Shown here: positions 24,450 through 32,419 of the stretch, one piece after another
How positions within the stretch are numbered: position 1 is the first letter of the stretch
Layout of the letters: every line of letters starts with the position of its first letter
Made by a program: the position numbers and the translations under genes
Assembly: GCA_002412715.1 (NCBI GenBank)
Contig: DHVP01000004.1
Span: 77,006-141,005 of the forward strand
Direction: 5' to 3'
Length of the DNA stretch: 64,000 bases
DNA from: Deltaproteobacteria bacterium UBA5205
Lineage (GTDB): Bacteria; Desulfobacterota; Syntrophorhabdia; Syntrophorhabdales; Syntrophorhabdaceae
The notes under the pieces: generated by a model
Databases searched by the model: none
What the model was told of the DNA's origin: nothing
The model's input: only the letters and a program-made list of their open reading frames with translations

Positions 24450-26801
24450 ATGAAGGCATATAATGTCATAAATACGCGGTTGCCCAGGGTGGATGCCAGG
24501 GCGAAGGCAACAGGTGACGCCCGCTATGCGGCTGACCTTGCCATGTCCAACATGCTTTACGGCGCGCTCTTACAAAGTCCCCTGGCGCACGCGAAGATAC
24601 TGAATATAGACACGACGGCGGCGAAGAAGCTTCCCGGCGTGAGAGACGTAGTCACGGCGAAGGAAGCCGGACTGGTGAAGTATGGCGTCAGTCCCGCCCG
24701 CTACGATGAGCAGGTATTCTGCTCCGAGAAGGTTCGCTATGTCGGGGACGAGATAGCAGCAGTTGTTGCCGTGGACCTCGAAACCGCCATGGAGGCGGTG
24801 TCCCTCATCAAGGTCGACTACGAGGAACTGCCCGTGCTCCTTGATATAGAGTCGGCCATGAGGGAAGGGGCCATCGCCATTCATGACGATTTCCCCGGCA
24901 ACGTCGGCGCCGAGGTGCACCAGGAATTCGGCAATTTCGAAGAGGCCTTGAAGGAATGCGACATAGTCCGTACGGACAGGTTCGTGAACAAGAGACAGGA
25001 TGGCGGGTTCCTCGAGCCCCAGGCCTGTCTTGCTCATTATGACCTGAACGGAAACCTCACCCTCTGGTCGTCGACGCAGTCGGTCCACTATGTCCAGAGA
25101 AGCGTGTCCATGGTGCTCGGCATACCCATCGGCAAGGTGCGCGTCATAAAGCCTTACGTGGGAGGGGGTTTCGGCCCCAAGGCGGCGGTGAATACCATTG
25201 AGATCGCGGCGTGCCTCATGTCGAAGCGCACGGGCAGGCCGGTGAAGATGGTCTTTTCGCGGGAGCAGGTCTTCCTGCATTCCCGGGCGCGGCACCAGTT
25301 CTTCCATGAACTGACGACGGGCGTGAAGAAGGACGGGACCATCGTTGCCCTCAAGAACACCTGCCACCTCGACGGCGGGGCATATTCCAGCTTCGGCATC
25401 GCCACGATCTACTACGCAGGCTCCCTCCTGGGAGCACCCTATAAACTTCCGAACATGAAATACGACGGTTACCGGATCTACACGAACAAGCCCACCTGCG
25501 GCGCCCAGCGCGGACACGGCGGCGTCGCCGCACGGGCGGCATGGGAGCAGCAGCTCGACATCATCGCCGCCGAGCTCAAAATGGATCCCGTGGAGTTCCG
25601 GCTCAAGAACATCATGAAGACGGGTGACGTGACCTGCAACGATTTCAACATGTCGAGCCTCGGCATGAAGGAATGCCTCGAGGCGGTCAGGGACGGTTCC
25701 GGCTGGAGCAGAAAGAAGAAGAAACTTCCCAAAGGCAAAGGGATAGGCGTGGCCTGCGGGTTCTTCGTGTCCGGAGCCGGGTATCCCATCTATCGGTCCG
25801 AGACGTTCCATTCAACGGCAACGATCAGGCTCACCGAGGACGGCGGCGCGGTGAATCTCTATACCGCCGCGGCGGAGATAGGCCAGGGGTCGGACACGAT
25901 CCTGGGACAGATCGCCGCGGAGGCACTCGGCGTTTCCCTCGATGACGTGACGGTTCACTCCGGGGACACCGATTTCGGCGTCGATCTCGGCGCCTATTCG
26001 TCACGACAGACCCTCATGTCCGGCCATGCCGCCAAGGCGGCGGCGGAAGACACGAAACGGCAGGTGCTCGAGGCGCTCTCGGAAGTGCTCAATGTTTCTC
26101 CGGTGGACCTTGACATTGCCAAAGGGGTGGTTGTTTTCAAGAAGGAAAAGCCGGATTTTTCCCGATTGCGGACTGCCTATGCAAAAGAGCACCGCGGGTG
26201 GAAGGACATTCCTTCCGAAGGGGAGCTCACCTTCAGGGAGGCGGCGCGTATTGCTTTTCTCACGCGGGGTGTTATAATCGGTAATGGCGCCTACAAACCG
26301 GGCGAACTGGGCGGTAAGTACAAGGGCGCCGCGGTGGGGACATCACCGGCATACGGATGCTCCGCACAGGTAGTGGAAGTGACGGTGGACATGGAGACGG
26401 GAAAGGTCACCGTGGACGCCATGACGGACGCTCATGACTGCGGTTTCGCCATCAACCGTACGAACGTGGAAGGGCAGATGCAGGGGTCTCTTTCGATGGG
26501 ACTCGGCGAGGCCCTGTTTGAGGAGGTCAAATTCGACGGGAAGGGCCGGGTTCTCAACGCCTCTCTCGGGGAGTACCGGATCGCCACGGCGCTGGACATG
26601 CCCAATGTCAGGACCATCATCGTGGAGAGCGACGAGCCGAACGGGCCTTTCGGGGCCAAAGAGGTAGGAGAAGGAGCGATAATGCCCACCATCCCCGCCA
26701 TTCTCAACGCCATCTACGATGCCGTAGGGGTGAGGATCAACGAACTGCCCATCACCTCGGAACGGCTCTATGCGGCCATGAAGGAGAAGCAAAAGAAATA
26801 G
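24450..26801 (+). CDS. Molybdenum hydroxylase catalytic subunit (CoxL/xanthine-dehydrogenase family)
   Basis: 783 residues. Molybdopterin-binding motifs: PYVGGGFGPKAAVNT, the active-site region AEIGQGSDTILGQIAAEAL and the late VEGQMQGSLSMGLGEALFEEV, and the terminal glutamate loop GPFGAKEVGEGAI, whose Glu is the catalytic base equivalent. The AYSSRQTLMSGHAAKAAA motif is shared with 4-hydroxybenzoyl-CoA reductase and related enzymes; the CO-dehydrogenase loop VAYRCSFR is absent. The substrate is probably an aromatic or N-heterocyclic compound or thioester, not CO. It forms a heterotrimer with the two preceding gene products, probably cytoplasmic. Order is FAD, FeS, Mo. Confidence 0.93.
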   Translation: MKAYNVINTRLPRVDARAKATGDARYAADLAMSNMLYGALLQSPLAHAKILNIDTTAAKKLPGVRDVVTAKEAGLVKYGVSPARYDEQVFCSEKVRYVGDEIAAVVAVDLETAMEAVSLIKVDYEELPVLLDIESAMREGAIAIHDDFPGNVGAEVHQEFGNFEEALKECDIVRTDRFVNKRQDGGFLEPQACLAHYDLNGNLTLWSSTQSVHYVQRSVSMVLGIPIGKVRVIKPYVGGGFGPKAAVNTIEIAACLMSKRTGRPVKMVFSREQVFLHSRARHQFFHELTTGVKKDGTIVALKNTCHLDGGAYSSFGIATIYYAGSLLGAPYKLPNMKYDGYRIYTNKPTCGAQRGHGGVAARAAWEQQLDIIAAELKMDPVEFRLKNIMKTGDVTCNDFNMSSLGMKECLEAVRDGSGWSRKKKKLPKGKGIGVACGFFVSGAGYPIYRSETFHSTATIRLTEDGGAVNLYTAAAEIGQGSDTILGQIAAEALGVSLDDVTVHSGDTDFGVDLGAYSSRQTLMSGHAAKAAAEDTKRQVLEALSEVLNVSPVDLDIAKGVVVFKKEKPDFSRLRTAYAKEHRGWKDIPSEGELTFREAARIAFLTRGVIIGNGAYKPGELGGKYKGAAVGTSPAYGCSAQVVEVTVDMETGKVTVDAMTDAHDCGFAINRTNVEGQMQGSLSMGLGEALFEEVKFDGKGRVLNASLGEYRIATALDMPNVRTIIVESDEPNGPFGAKEVGEGAIMPTIPAILNAIYDAVGVRINELPITSERLYAAMKEKQKK

Positions 26802-26814
26802 GAGGACGGTATAC

Positions 26815-27459
26815 ATGTCTGTGCTGTTCACGCAGAGCTGGGACATAAGCCAGGGGAAGGAATTTGAATACTCGCAGTTCATCGTCGATACCTATTTACC
26901 TGAAATGGCCGAGATGGGTCTTGTACCCGTTGGCGGGTATTATGTCGAGGTCGGTTTCGGTCCCCGCATAGTTGCCGTGTTCAGCGTTAACGAAACGGAG
27001 GAGGTCCTGAAGACCATAGCGACAAAGAGGTTCAAGGACCTTCTCGGCCGGCTCAAGGTGATCGTCGTCAATTACCGGGGCTCCATCCTGGAGCCCACGG
27101 GTGCCGTCAAACGCGGCAAATACACCATCCAGAAGGGTGTCTGGAAGGTCAACCAGTACTATGACCTGAAACCGGGTGCGAAAAAGGCCTATGCCGATTT
27201 CGTCATCAACGAGCACATCCCTACGATGAACAAGATCAGCTTCGTTGAGGTGACGGGCGGCTGGAACGTTCTCATCGGCGGCATGAGCGAGATCATCGCC
27301 GAGTTCACCTTCAAGGATGCAATGGATGTCGGCAGGCTCCTGATGAACGAGGATTACAGGCGCATCACCCAAAAACTCCGCACCGAATATGCCACCAACT
27401 ACGCAAGCCGGGTGCTGAGAAGCACGGAGAGGTTTGACGAACCGAGGTGGTTTAAGTAA
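26815..27459 (+). CDS. Duplicated dimeric alpha/beta-barrel protein
   Basis: 214 residues in two similar halves. Each begins with an aromatic-rich beta strand (LFTQSWDISQGKEFEYSQFI, residues 4-23; VWKVNQYYDLKPGAKKAYAD, residues 109-130), followed by the strand carrying HIPTMNKISFVEVTGGWNVL. This is the pattern of stress-responsive A/B-barrel or NIPSNAP-like ferredoxin folds, here fused tandemly so one chain can form the usual dimer. No catalytic motif recognised. It starts thirteen bases after the Mo subunit stop (GGAGG ribosome site), and so may be an accessory of the same pathway. Confidence is in the gene, less in the fold. Confidence 0.7.
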   Translation: MSVLFTQSWDISQGKEFEYSQFIVDTYLPEMAEMGLVPVGGYYVEVGFGPRIVAVFSVNETEEVLKTIATKRFKDLLGRLKVIVVNYRGSILEPTGAVKRGKYTIQKGVWKVNQYYDLKPGAKKAYADFVINEHIPTMNKISFVEVTGGWNVLIGGMSEIIAEFTFKDAMDVGRLLMNEDYRRITQKLRTEYATNYASRVLRSTERFDEPRWFK

Positions 27460-27561
27460 AGGCAGGCAAATTAGGTTCCGGGTACGACTCGAACCCGGTT
27501 TATTGGTACGCTTATTGCACGATTATCCGTCGATGTCCAATACCTTCAAGGATACTGATAG

Positions 27562-28773
27562 ATGATCGTGAACAGGCTGGAGACAGATAAGATACGGGGA
27601 ATAAAGGCTGCTTGCGCATGTTTGTTCTCTGAGGCGGCGGCTACAAATGACCAGTTTCTGGAGACGCTCAGCGTCGATATGGTGAAAAGGGCCTATCGGC
27701 GCAACGCCAGAGTACACCATCCTGACATGAAGACCGGGACGGACGTCAAGGATGTGACATCGGAACGCTTCCTGGCGATACAGCAATCCTACGAAGTGCT
27801 GGTCAATTACCTCGAGGATATGAACCCGGCAAACGATGCCATTCTTTCCCACGGGAAGATCATCGCCGTAGGGGGCGCGAAGGGCGGCATCGGCAAGAGT
27901 GTGATCACGGCGAACCTGGGTATCTATCTGGCGTCACGGGGGCTTAAAACCGTCCTGGTAGATCTCGACCTGGGGGGTTCCAACCTTCACCTCTATCTCG
28001 GCTATCGGTCCATCCTGCAGAGCACAATCAACGACTTCCTCAAGAAGAGGGTCAATTCCCTCGCCGATGTGATGATCCAGAGCCCGCATGGACCGATCCT
28101 TGTCGGCGGCGACAGTTCGGAACTGGGCTCGGCAAACATAGATTTCATGAAGAAAATGAAGCTCATCAAGGCGATTAACGCCATAGAGGCGGATTGCGTC
28201 GTCCTCGACCTGGGGGGCGATACATCCTACAATATTCTGGATTTCTTCCTCCAGGCCGACCATGGCATTGTAGTGACCACCCGCGATTCTGCGTCCTATA
28301 TCGGTGCCTATCATTTCCTCAAGGCCGCCATGTACCGCAAACTGAACAGGCTCACCGGCATGGAATCGCGCGCCGGCGAGGAAAAGAATACGATGCTGGA
28401 AAGGTACATCCGGGAATCCACCATGTCGGAGGACGGACACGGCGCAAAGACCGTCAACGAACTTGTGGCCTCGATCAGGGAAGACCATCCCCAGTATCTG
28501 TCCGCGGTGATGAAAGCGGTCTGGGGTTTCAACCCCTATCTCGTTGTCAACAGGGTCCCCCACGGCATCGGCCCGGAAGAAGTGGCCGGCAAGATACAAA
28601 ACGTAGCCAGGAGGTGGCTTGCCAGGGAAGTCAAGCTTCTGGGCGGCATCGGCCGCCACCCCGATGTAGAGAGAAGCGCCATCGACCTCGTTCCAGCCAT
28701 AATTCGCTATCCAAGGGGTGCATTCGCCACGGAAATAGCCGCCATAGCCAACAGACTTATAAAGACGGTTTAG
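27562..28773 (+). CDS. J-domain fused to MinD/ParA-type ATPase
   Basis: 403 residues. Residues 30-92 have a J-domain helix II (VKRAYRRNARVH), the invariant HPD (53-55) and helix III (RFLAIQQSYEVLVNYL). After a short linker, residues 99-403 form a deviant-Walker ATPase: GGAKGGIGKS (104-113), a second conserved LVDLDLGGSNLHLYLG (switch I region) and the typical VLDLGGDTSYNILDFFLQAD. That ATPase closely resembles MinD/FlhG proteins that track the membrane or flagellar poles. J-domains stimulate DnaK. I have not seen a ready precedent for this order in characterised proteins. Single gene followed by a repeat element. Start ATG 27562 has only a weak ribosome site (CAAGGA). Confidence 0.9.
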   Translation: MIVNRLETDKIRGIKAACACLFSEAAATNDQFLETLSVDMVKRAYRRNARVHHPDMKTGTDVKDVTSERFLAIQQSYEVLVNYLEDMNPANDAILSHGKIIAVGGAKGGIGKSVITANLGIYLASRGLKTVLVDLDLGGSNLHLYLGYRSILQSTINDFLKKRVNSLADVMIQSPHGPILVGGDSSELGSANIDFMKKMKLIKAINAIEADCVVLDLGGDTSYNILDFFLQADHGIVVTTRDSASYIGAYHFLKAAMYRKLNRLTGMESRAGEEKNTMLERYIRESTMSEDGHGAKTVNELVASIREDHPQYLSAVMKAVWGFNPYLVVNRVPHGIGPEEVAGKIQNVARRWLAREVKLLGGIGRHPDVERSAIDLVPAIIRYPRGAFATEIAAIANRLIKTV

Positions 28774-28781
28774 TCTTTCGC

Positions 28782-28836
28782 CGTCTTCCCGGACTTCCCT
28801 TTTATCGTCCTCCCGGACTTGATCCGGGATCCAGGA
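28782..28836. repeat. Dispersed repeat, family 2, partial copy 3
   Basis: CGTCTTCCCGGACTTCCC then CCCGGACTTGATCCGGGATC and CCAGGA. This matches the first half of 18497-18596. Downstream, CTGTC and GACAG at 28840-28865 may form a short hairpin. Confidence 0.55.
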
Positions 28837-28910
28837 AGCCCTGTCACAGTCTTTCTGGCTTGACAGACTGGCGCGAACGGCATTAAGTTTATGAACTTGG
28901 AGGAGATACG

Positions 28911-29795
28911 GTGAAAATAGGTTGTTTTGAGTTAATTGATCCGGTCCCGGAATTGAATGAGCCTTATGTGCTCGCTACATTGCGGCCGTGGATAGACGTA
29001 AACAACGTCGGGAGTCTGATCCTGAGGGAACTGGAGAGACAATTCACGGCTTTTGAACTGGGAAAGCTCGCCAGGCCCGGACGTTTTTATGACTTTACCC
29101 GATACCGGCCCACTATCGACATCGAAGGCGGCATTAACGAAATGACGATCCCCAATACCACGGTCCATTATGCACGAAGACGAGGCCAGAATGACCTGGT
29201 GTTCCTCAATCTGCTGGAGCCTCAGGCCAACGCGGATATTTACGTAGATTCTGTTGTAAAGCTTTTGACGACGTTGAAAACGAGCAAATACGTCGTCCTG
29301 GGGAGCATGTACGATATAGTACCCCACACGAGACCTTTGCTGGTCAGCGGATATGGAATGGGCGAGCGGGCGCTGCAGGATGTCCGGATGGCGGGGGCCA
29401 TGCCCATCACATACCACGGCCCCTCAACCTTTGCGAACCTGATCACCAAAAGAGCCGCCGAATCGGGCATCGATGCAACCGTTTTCATCGTTTCCCTGCC
29501 CCAGTACGTTGTGATAGAAGAGGACCATGTGGGCAAGGTCAGGCTGCTGGAAGTGCTCAATATGCTCTATAACATTCCCATCGATAAGGACGACTTTGAA
29601 AAAGCCATGCGCCAGCGTGATCTCATTACCGAGAAATTGAAGGACTCCCCGGAGATCACCGATATTCTAGCCCAGCTTGAAAACACTTACGACATGCGGG
29701 TCCAGGCAATGCAGAAGGAAGGGATCTTCCAGCTTGGCTCCGACATGGAAGAGATGTTCTGGAAGACGATGGAAAAGAACATCGGAAAGGCGTAA
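28911..29795 (+). CDS. PAC2-family protein (proteasome assembly chaperone-like)
   Basis: 294 residues; start GTG 28911, seven bases after GGAGGAG. Features of the PAC2 family: the early RPWIDVNNVGSLILRELERQF, KYVVLGSMYDIVPHTRP, the glycine-rich ISGYGMGERALQ-like segment, GPSTFANLITKRAAESGI and PQYVVIEEDHVGKVRLLEVL. Bacterial PAC2 proteins have unknown function. The name comes from a eukaryotic 20S proteasome assembly chaperone. The C-terminal 50 residues (NTYDMRVQAMQKEG...) add a helical tail. It follows the J-domain/MinD gene by about 140 bases, with a repeat element between, so co-transcription is possible but not assured. Confidence 0.85.
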   Translation: MKIGCFELIDPVPELNEPYVLATLRPWIDVNNVGSLILRELERQFTAFELGKLARPGRFYDFTRYRPTIDIEGGINEMTIPNTTVHYARRRGQNDLVFLNLLEPQANADIYVDSVVKLLTTLKTSKYVVLGSMYDIVPHTRPLLVSGYGMGERALQDVRMAGAMPITYHGPSTFANLITKRAAESGIDATVFIVSLPQYVVIEEDHVGKVRLLEVLNMLYNIPIDKDDFEKAMRQRDLITEKLKDSPEITDILAQLENTYDMRVQAMQKEGIFQLGSDMEEMFWKTMEKNIGKA

Positions 29796-30053
29796 CGAAG
29801 CTTAAAGCTCCTCCCGGGTTCCGGCCTTCGCCGGAAGGACGAATAAAATTCCGTGAAACCCTGAAACCTCCTTTCGCGGGGGCAGGAAGGTGCAATGTGG
29901 GGCAAGTTTCCCCAGCACGAGCGTTAGGTTCCCCCGTGCCATGATCTCTCGAACCCCGGCGACAGCGCAGTTGAGAGGCGGCAGTCACATGGTACCGGTA
30001 TTGCTAGACTTTCTATGAACCTGGGACAACGGGTCCAATCACGCGGAGGGCCA

Positions 30054-31187
30054 ATGTTTGGAAAAAGGATCAGACTTTTCAAGGTTTTCGGTTTTGAAGT
30101 GGGCATAGACCCGAGTTGGGCCGTCCTTGCGATACTGATCGCCTGGTCTTTGTCAATGGGGCTTTTCCCCGCGCAGTACAGGGGCCTTTCAATAAAGACA
30201 TACTGGATCATGGGGGCAGTCGGGACCCTGGGGCTGTTCTTTTCCATCGTTTTCCACGAGATGTCCCACTCGCTCGTGGCGAGACGATATGGAATCGGTA
30301 TCGGAGGGATCACCCTGTTCATATTCGGCGGAATGGCCCAGATGGTTGACGAACCACCGCGCCCGAAAGCCGAGTTCGTCATGGCCATAGCCGGCCCCAT
30401 ATCGAGCATTCTTCTCGGCCTGGCATTCTACGTCGCTGTTTCCGTTGGTCTTGCATCCGGGGTGCCGGGACCGGTCGCCGGGGTCCTCATGTATCTGGCC
30501 ATGATCAACGGCCTTTTGGCCGCCTTCAATCTTCTGCCCGCTTTTCCTCTGGATGGCGGGCGTATTCTGCGCTCGGCGCTGTGGGCGTGGAGGAAGGACC
30601 TGAAGTGGGCGACCCGGGTCTCCTCCACGATCGGGTCGGCGTTCGGAGTCTTCCTTATCCTTCTGGGGGTCTTCGAGTTTTTCCGGGGGAATTTTATCGG
30701 GGGCTTGTGGTGGTTCCTCATCGGTATGTTCCTGCGCGGGTCCGCCAGATCGGCCTATGAGCAGCTGCTCCTGCGCAAGGCCCTTGAGGGAGAGCCCGTG
30801 GAGCGATTCATGAATACCGAACCCGTCACCGTGAATCCGTCACTTCCGGTCGCAGATCTCGTGCACGACTACGTTTACAGGTACCATTACAAGATGTTCC
30901 CCATTGTGGAAGAGTCAGGACGGCTCGTGGGCTGTGTGACGACCAGGCAGGTAAAGGATGTACCCCGTGAAGACTGGAGCCGAAGAAAGGTCGAGGAGAT
31001 ATCCTCGGCCTGTTCCGAGGAAAATGTCGTTGCTCCTGAGACGGATGCAATGAAAGCCCTTTCCCTCATGACCCGGACGGGATCGAGTCGCCTTCTGGTT
31101 GCTACCGGGAATCGTCTCGTCGGGATACTCGCTCTCAAGGACATGTTGAAATTCCTTTCCCTTAAAGTCGAACTGGAAGAGACCTGA
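30054..31187 (+). CDS. Site-2 protease (M50 family) with CBS domains
   Basis: 377 residues from ATG 30054 (GGAGG five bases upstream); ATG 30015 lies in frame but without such a site. Residues 8-215 are a multi-span intramembrane metalloprotease: active-site HEMSH (68-72, HExxH) and NLLPAFPLDGGR (159-170, second zinc ligand in DGG). Residues 240-375 hold two CBS repeats (EPVTVNPSLPVADLVHDYVY and APETDAMKALSLMTRTGSSR). This architecture is that of Rip3-type and SpoIVFB-like site-2 proteases. It probably releases a membrane-held anti-sigma or regulator, and CBS ligands (adenine nucleotides) may gate it (inference). Confidence 0.92.
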   Translation: MFGKRIRLFKVFGFEVGIDPSWAVLAILIAWSLSMGLFPAQYRGLSIKTYWIMGAVGTLGLFFSIVFHEMSHSLVARRYGIGIGGITLFIFGGMAQMVDEPPRPKAEFVMAIAGPISSILLGLAFYVAVSVGLASGVPGPVAGVLMYLAMINGLLAAFNLLPAFPLDGGRILRSALWAWRKDLKWATRVSSTIGSAFGVFLILLGVFEFFRGNFIGGLWWFLIGMFLRGSARSAYEQLLLRKALEGEPVERFMNTEPVTVNPSLPVADLVHDYVYRYHYKMFPIVEESGRLVGCVTTRQVKDVPREDWSRRKVEEISSACSEENVVAPETDAMKALSLMTRTGSSRLLVATGNRLVGILALKDMLKFLSLKVELEET

Positions 31188-31200
31188 ACCGGGACAAAAA

Positions 31201-31338
31201 ATGATCGCAATTATGAGGTTTCGGGAAGTCCTGAACTGTTCGCCAACGGACGTATCGGAAGAACCCCGGACCGCCGTGATCAGACAGACAATTGCCGGCA
31301 CTGCGGCGAGGATGCTCGCGGCAGTCGTGAAAAACTAA
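31201..31338 (+). CDS. Possible small protein, 45 residues
   Basis: Open frame from ATG 31201 to TAA 31338: an alanine-rich peptide MIAIMRFREVLNCSPTDV followed by a TAARMLAAVVKN end. There is no strong ribosome site and no recognised motif. The rest of the 327-base gap between the protease and mla genes holds a strong promoter. Treat it as a candidate only. Confidence 0.2.
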   Translation: MIAIMRFREVLNCSPTDVSEEPRTAVIRQTIAGTAARMLAAVVKN

Positions 31339-31379
31339 GAGCCCTCGGGAGAAATAGTGATGGAAGTGCCTTCCATTAG

Positions 31380-31408
31380 TTGACAGCAACAGATTCGTTG
31401 CTTATAAT
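31380..31408 (+). promoter_or_regulatory. Perfect-consensus sigma-70 promoter of the mla operon
   Basis: TTGACA at 31380-31385, exactly 17 bases, and TATAAT at 31403-31408. It lies about 105 bases before the mlaE start. No operator is obvious, so strong constitutive expression is expected. Confidence 0.8.
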
Positions 31409-31514
31409 GGCTGAACGGGATCAGGCAATATTTGATCTCGCTTTGTTGTTTAAGGCTTGGTCTGTTCGAACCGAAAAAAACTGCATGTACTGATTGGGCT
31501 TGCTGTGGATTGAT

Positions 31515-32411
31515 ATGAAAGAACAGGACGAAAAAAAAAGACTGCCTGGGAACGAAAACGAGGCGCCTTACGAAAAGGGTGGACCTGCACGGGCCGGTGT
31601 CCTTCCGTCCCGGGGCCTGTCGAACCTCTGGCCGGTTTTTTTTGCTTTTATAGGCGGGTGGGCGATTCGCGTGATCGGGAATTTCGGCGCGATAGCCGTC
31701 TTCTTCTTCCTTGCCTTCATCAATATCTTCCGGTCAAAACAGATACGTGAGATCACGAGCCAGGTTTATTACATCGGGGCGAAGTCGTCGCTCATAGTGA
31801 TACTTGTGGGTCTTTTCACCGGTATGGTGCTGGGCCTGCAGCTTTTTTACACCCTGGTGAAATTCGGTTCCGTGGGCGCCCTTGGCTCCGCCATCTCCCT
31901 GTCTCTTGTACGGGAGTTGGGACCGGTCCTGACGGCTATCATGATAGCTGCACGGGCGGGCTCCGCCATGGCAGCGGAGATCGGGATCCTTCGCAATTCC
32001 GAGCAGATCGATGCTCTGTACACGATGGGCATCGACCCGGTGCGCTACCTCGTCAGTCCGAGGATCGCGGCCTCCATCATCAGTTTTCCCCTGCTCACCG
32101 CCTTTTTCGATCTCGTAGGCATCATCGGGGGCTACCTGACGGGAGTTGTCCTCCTGGGGACAAACGCAGGTACATATTTTTACCGGGTGCAATCTTCCCT
32201 GGGTATGGTCGATATCCGGGGCGGCTTCATAAAGTCCCTGGTTTTTGGCGCCATCGTTTCCTGTATCTGCTGCTTTCAGGGTTATTTTTGTCATATGAGG
32301 GATGATGGATTCGGAGCCAGGTCTGTGGGTATGGCCACCGTATCGGCCGTTGTGATCTCGTGCGTATTGATTCTTGTCTCGGATTATGTGGTAACTTCAT
32401 TCCTGATGTAA
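31515..32411 (+). CDS. mlaE: Mla ABC transporter permease MlaE
   Basis: 298 residues from ATG 31515; a TTG at 31494 in frame would add only seven residues. Contains five or six membrane helices and the MlaE signature: GMVLGLQLFYTLVKFGSVGALGSAISLSLVRELGPVLTAIMIAARAGSAMAAEIGILRNSEQIDALYTMGIDPVRYLVSPR is one continuous block in the family. The charged N-terminal 35 residues (KEQDEKKRLPGNENEAPYEK) are a non-conserved extension. In the Mla system it moves phospholipid between the inner membrane and the periplasmic MlaD ring. First gene of mlaEFDCA. Confidence 0.95.
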   Translation: MKEQDEKKRLPGNENEAPYEKGGPARAGVLPSRGLSNLWPVFFAFIGGWAIRVIGNFGAIAVFFFLAFINIFRSKQIREITSQVYYIGAKSSLIVILVGLFTGMVLGLQLFYTLVKFGSVGALGSAISLSLVRELGPVLTAIMIAARAGSAMAAEIGILRNSEQIDALYTMGIDPVRYLVSPRIAASIISFPLLTAFFDLVGIIGGYLTGVVLLGTNAGTYFYRVQSSLGMVDIRGGFIKSLVFGAIVSCICCFQGYFCHMRDDGFGARSVGMATVSAVVISCVLILVSDYVVTSFLM

Positions 32412-32419
32412 GGACATTT

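Noticed and set aside
24570..25811. Minus-strand frame (413 codons) opposite the Mo subunit
   Set aside because: Shadow: the plus-strand frame is a full-length Mo hydroxylase.
23065..26801. Straight call as 4-hydroxybenzoyl-CoA reductase or CO dehydrogenase
   Set aside because: The FAD subunit lacks the extra cluster insert, and the CO-dehydrogenase active-site loop is absent.
27478..27498. T-arm-like sequence CGGGTTCGAGTCG (minus strand), possible tRNA remnant or attachment site
   Set aside because: No acceptor, D or anticodon arms nearby and no matching tRNA in the window; probably a weak hairpin after the Mo cluster.
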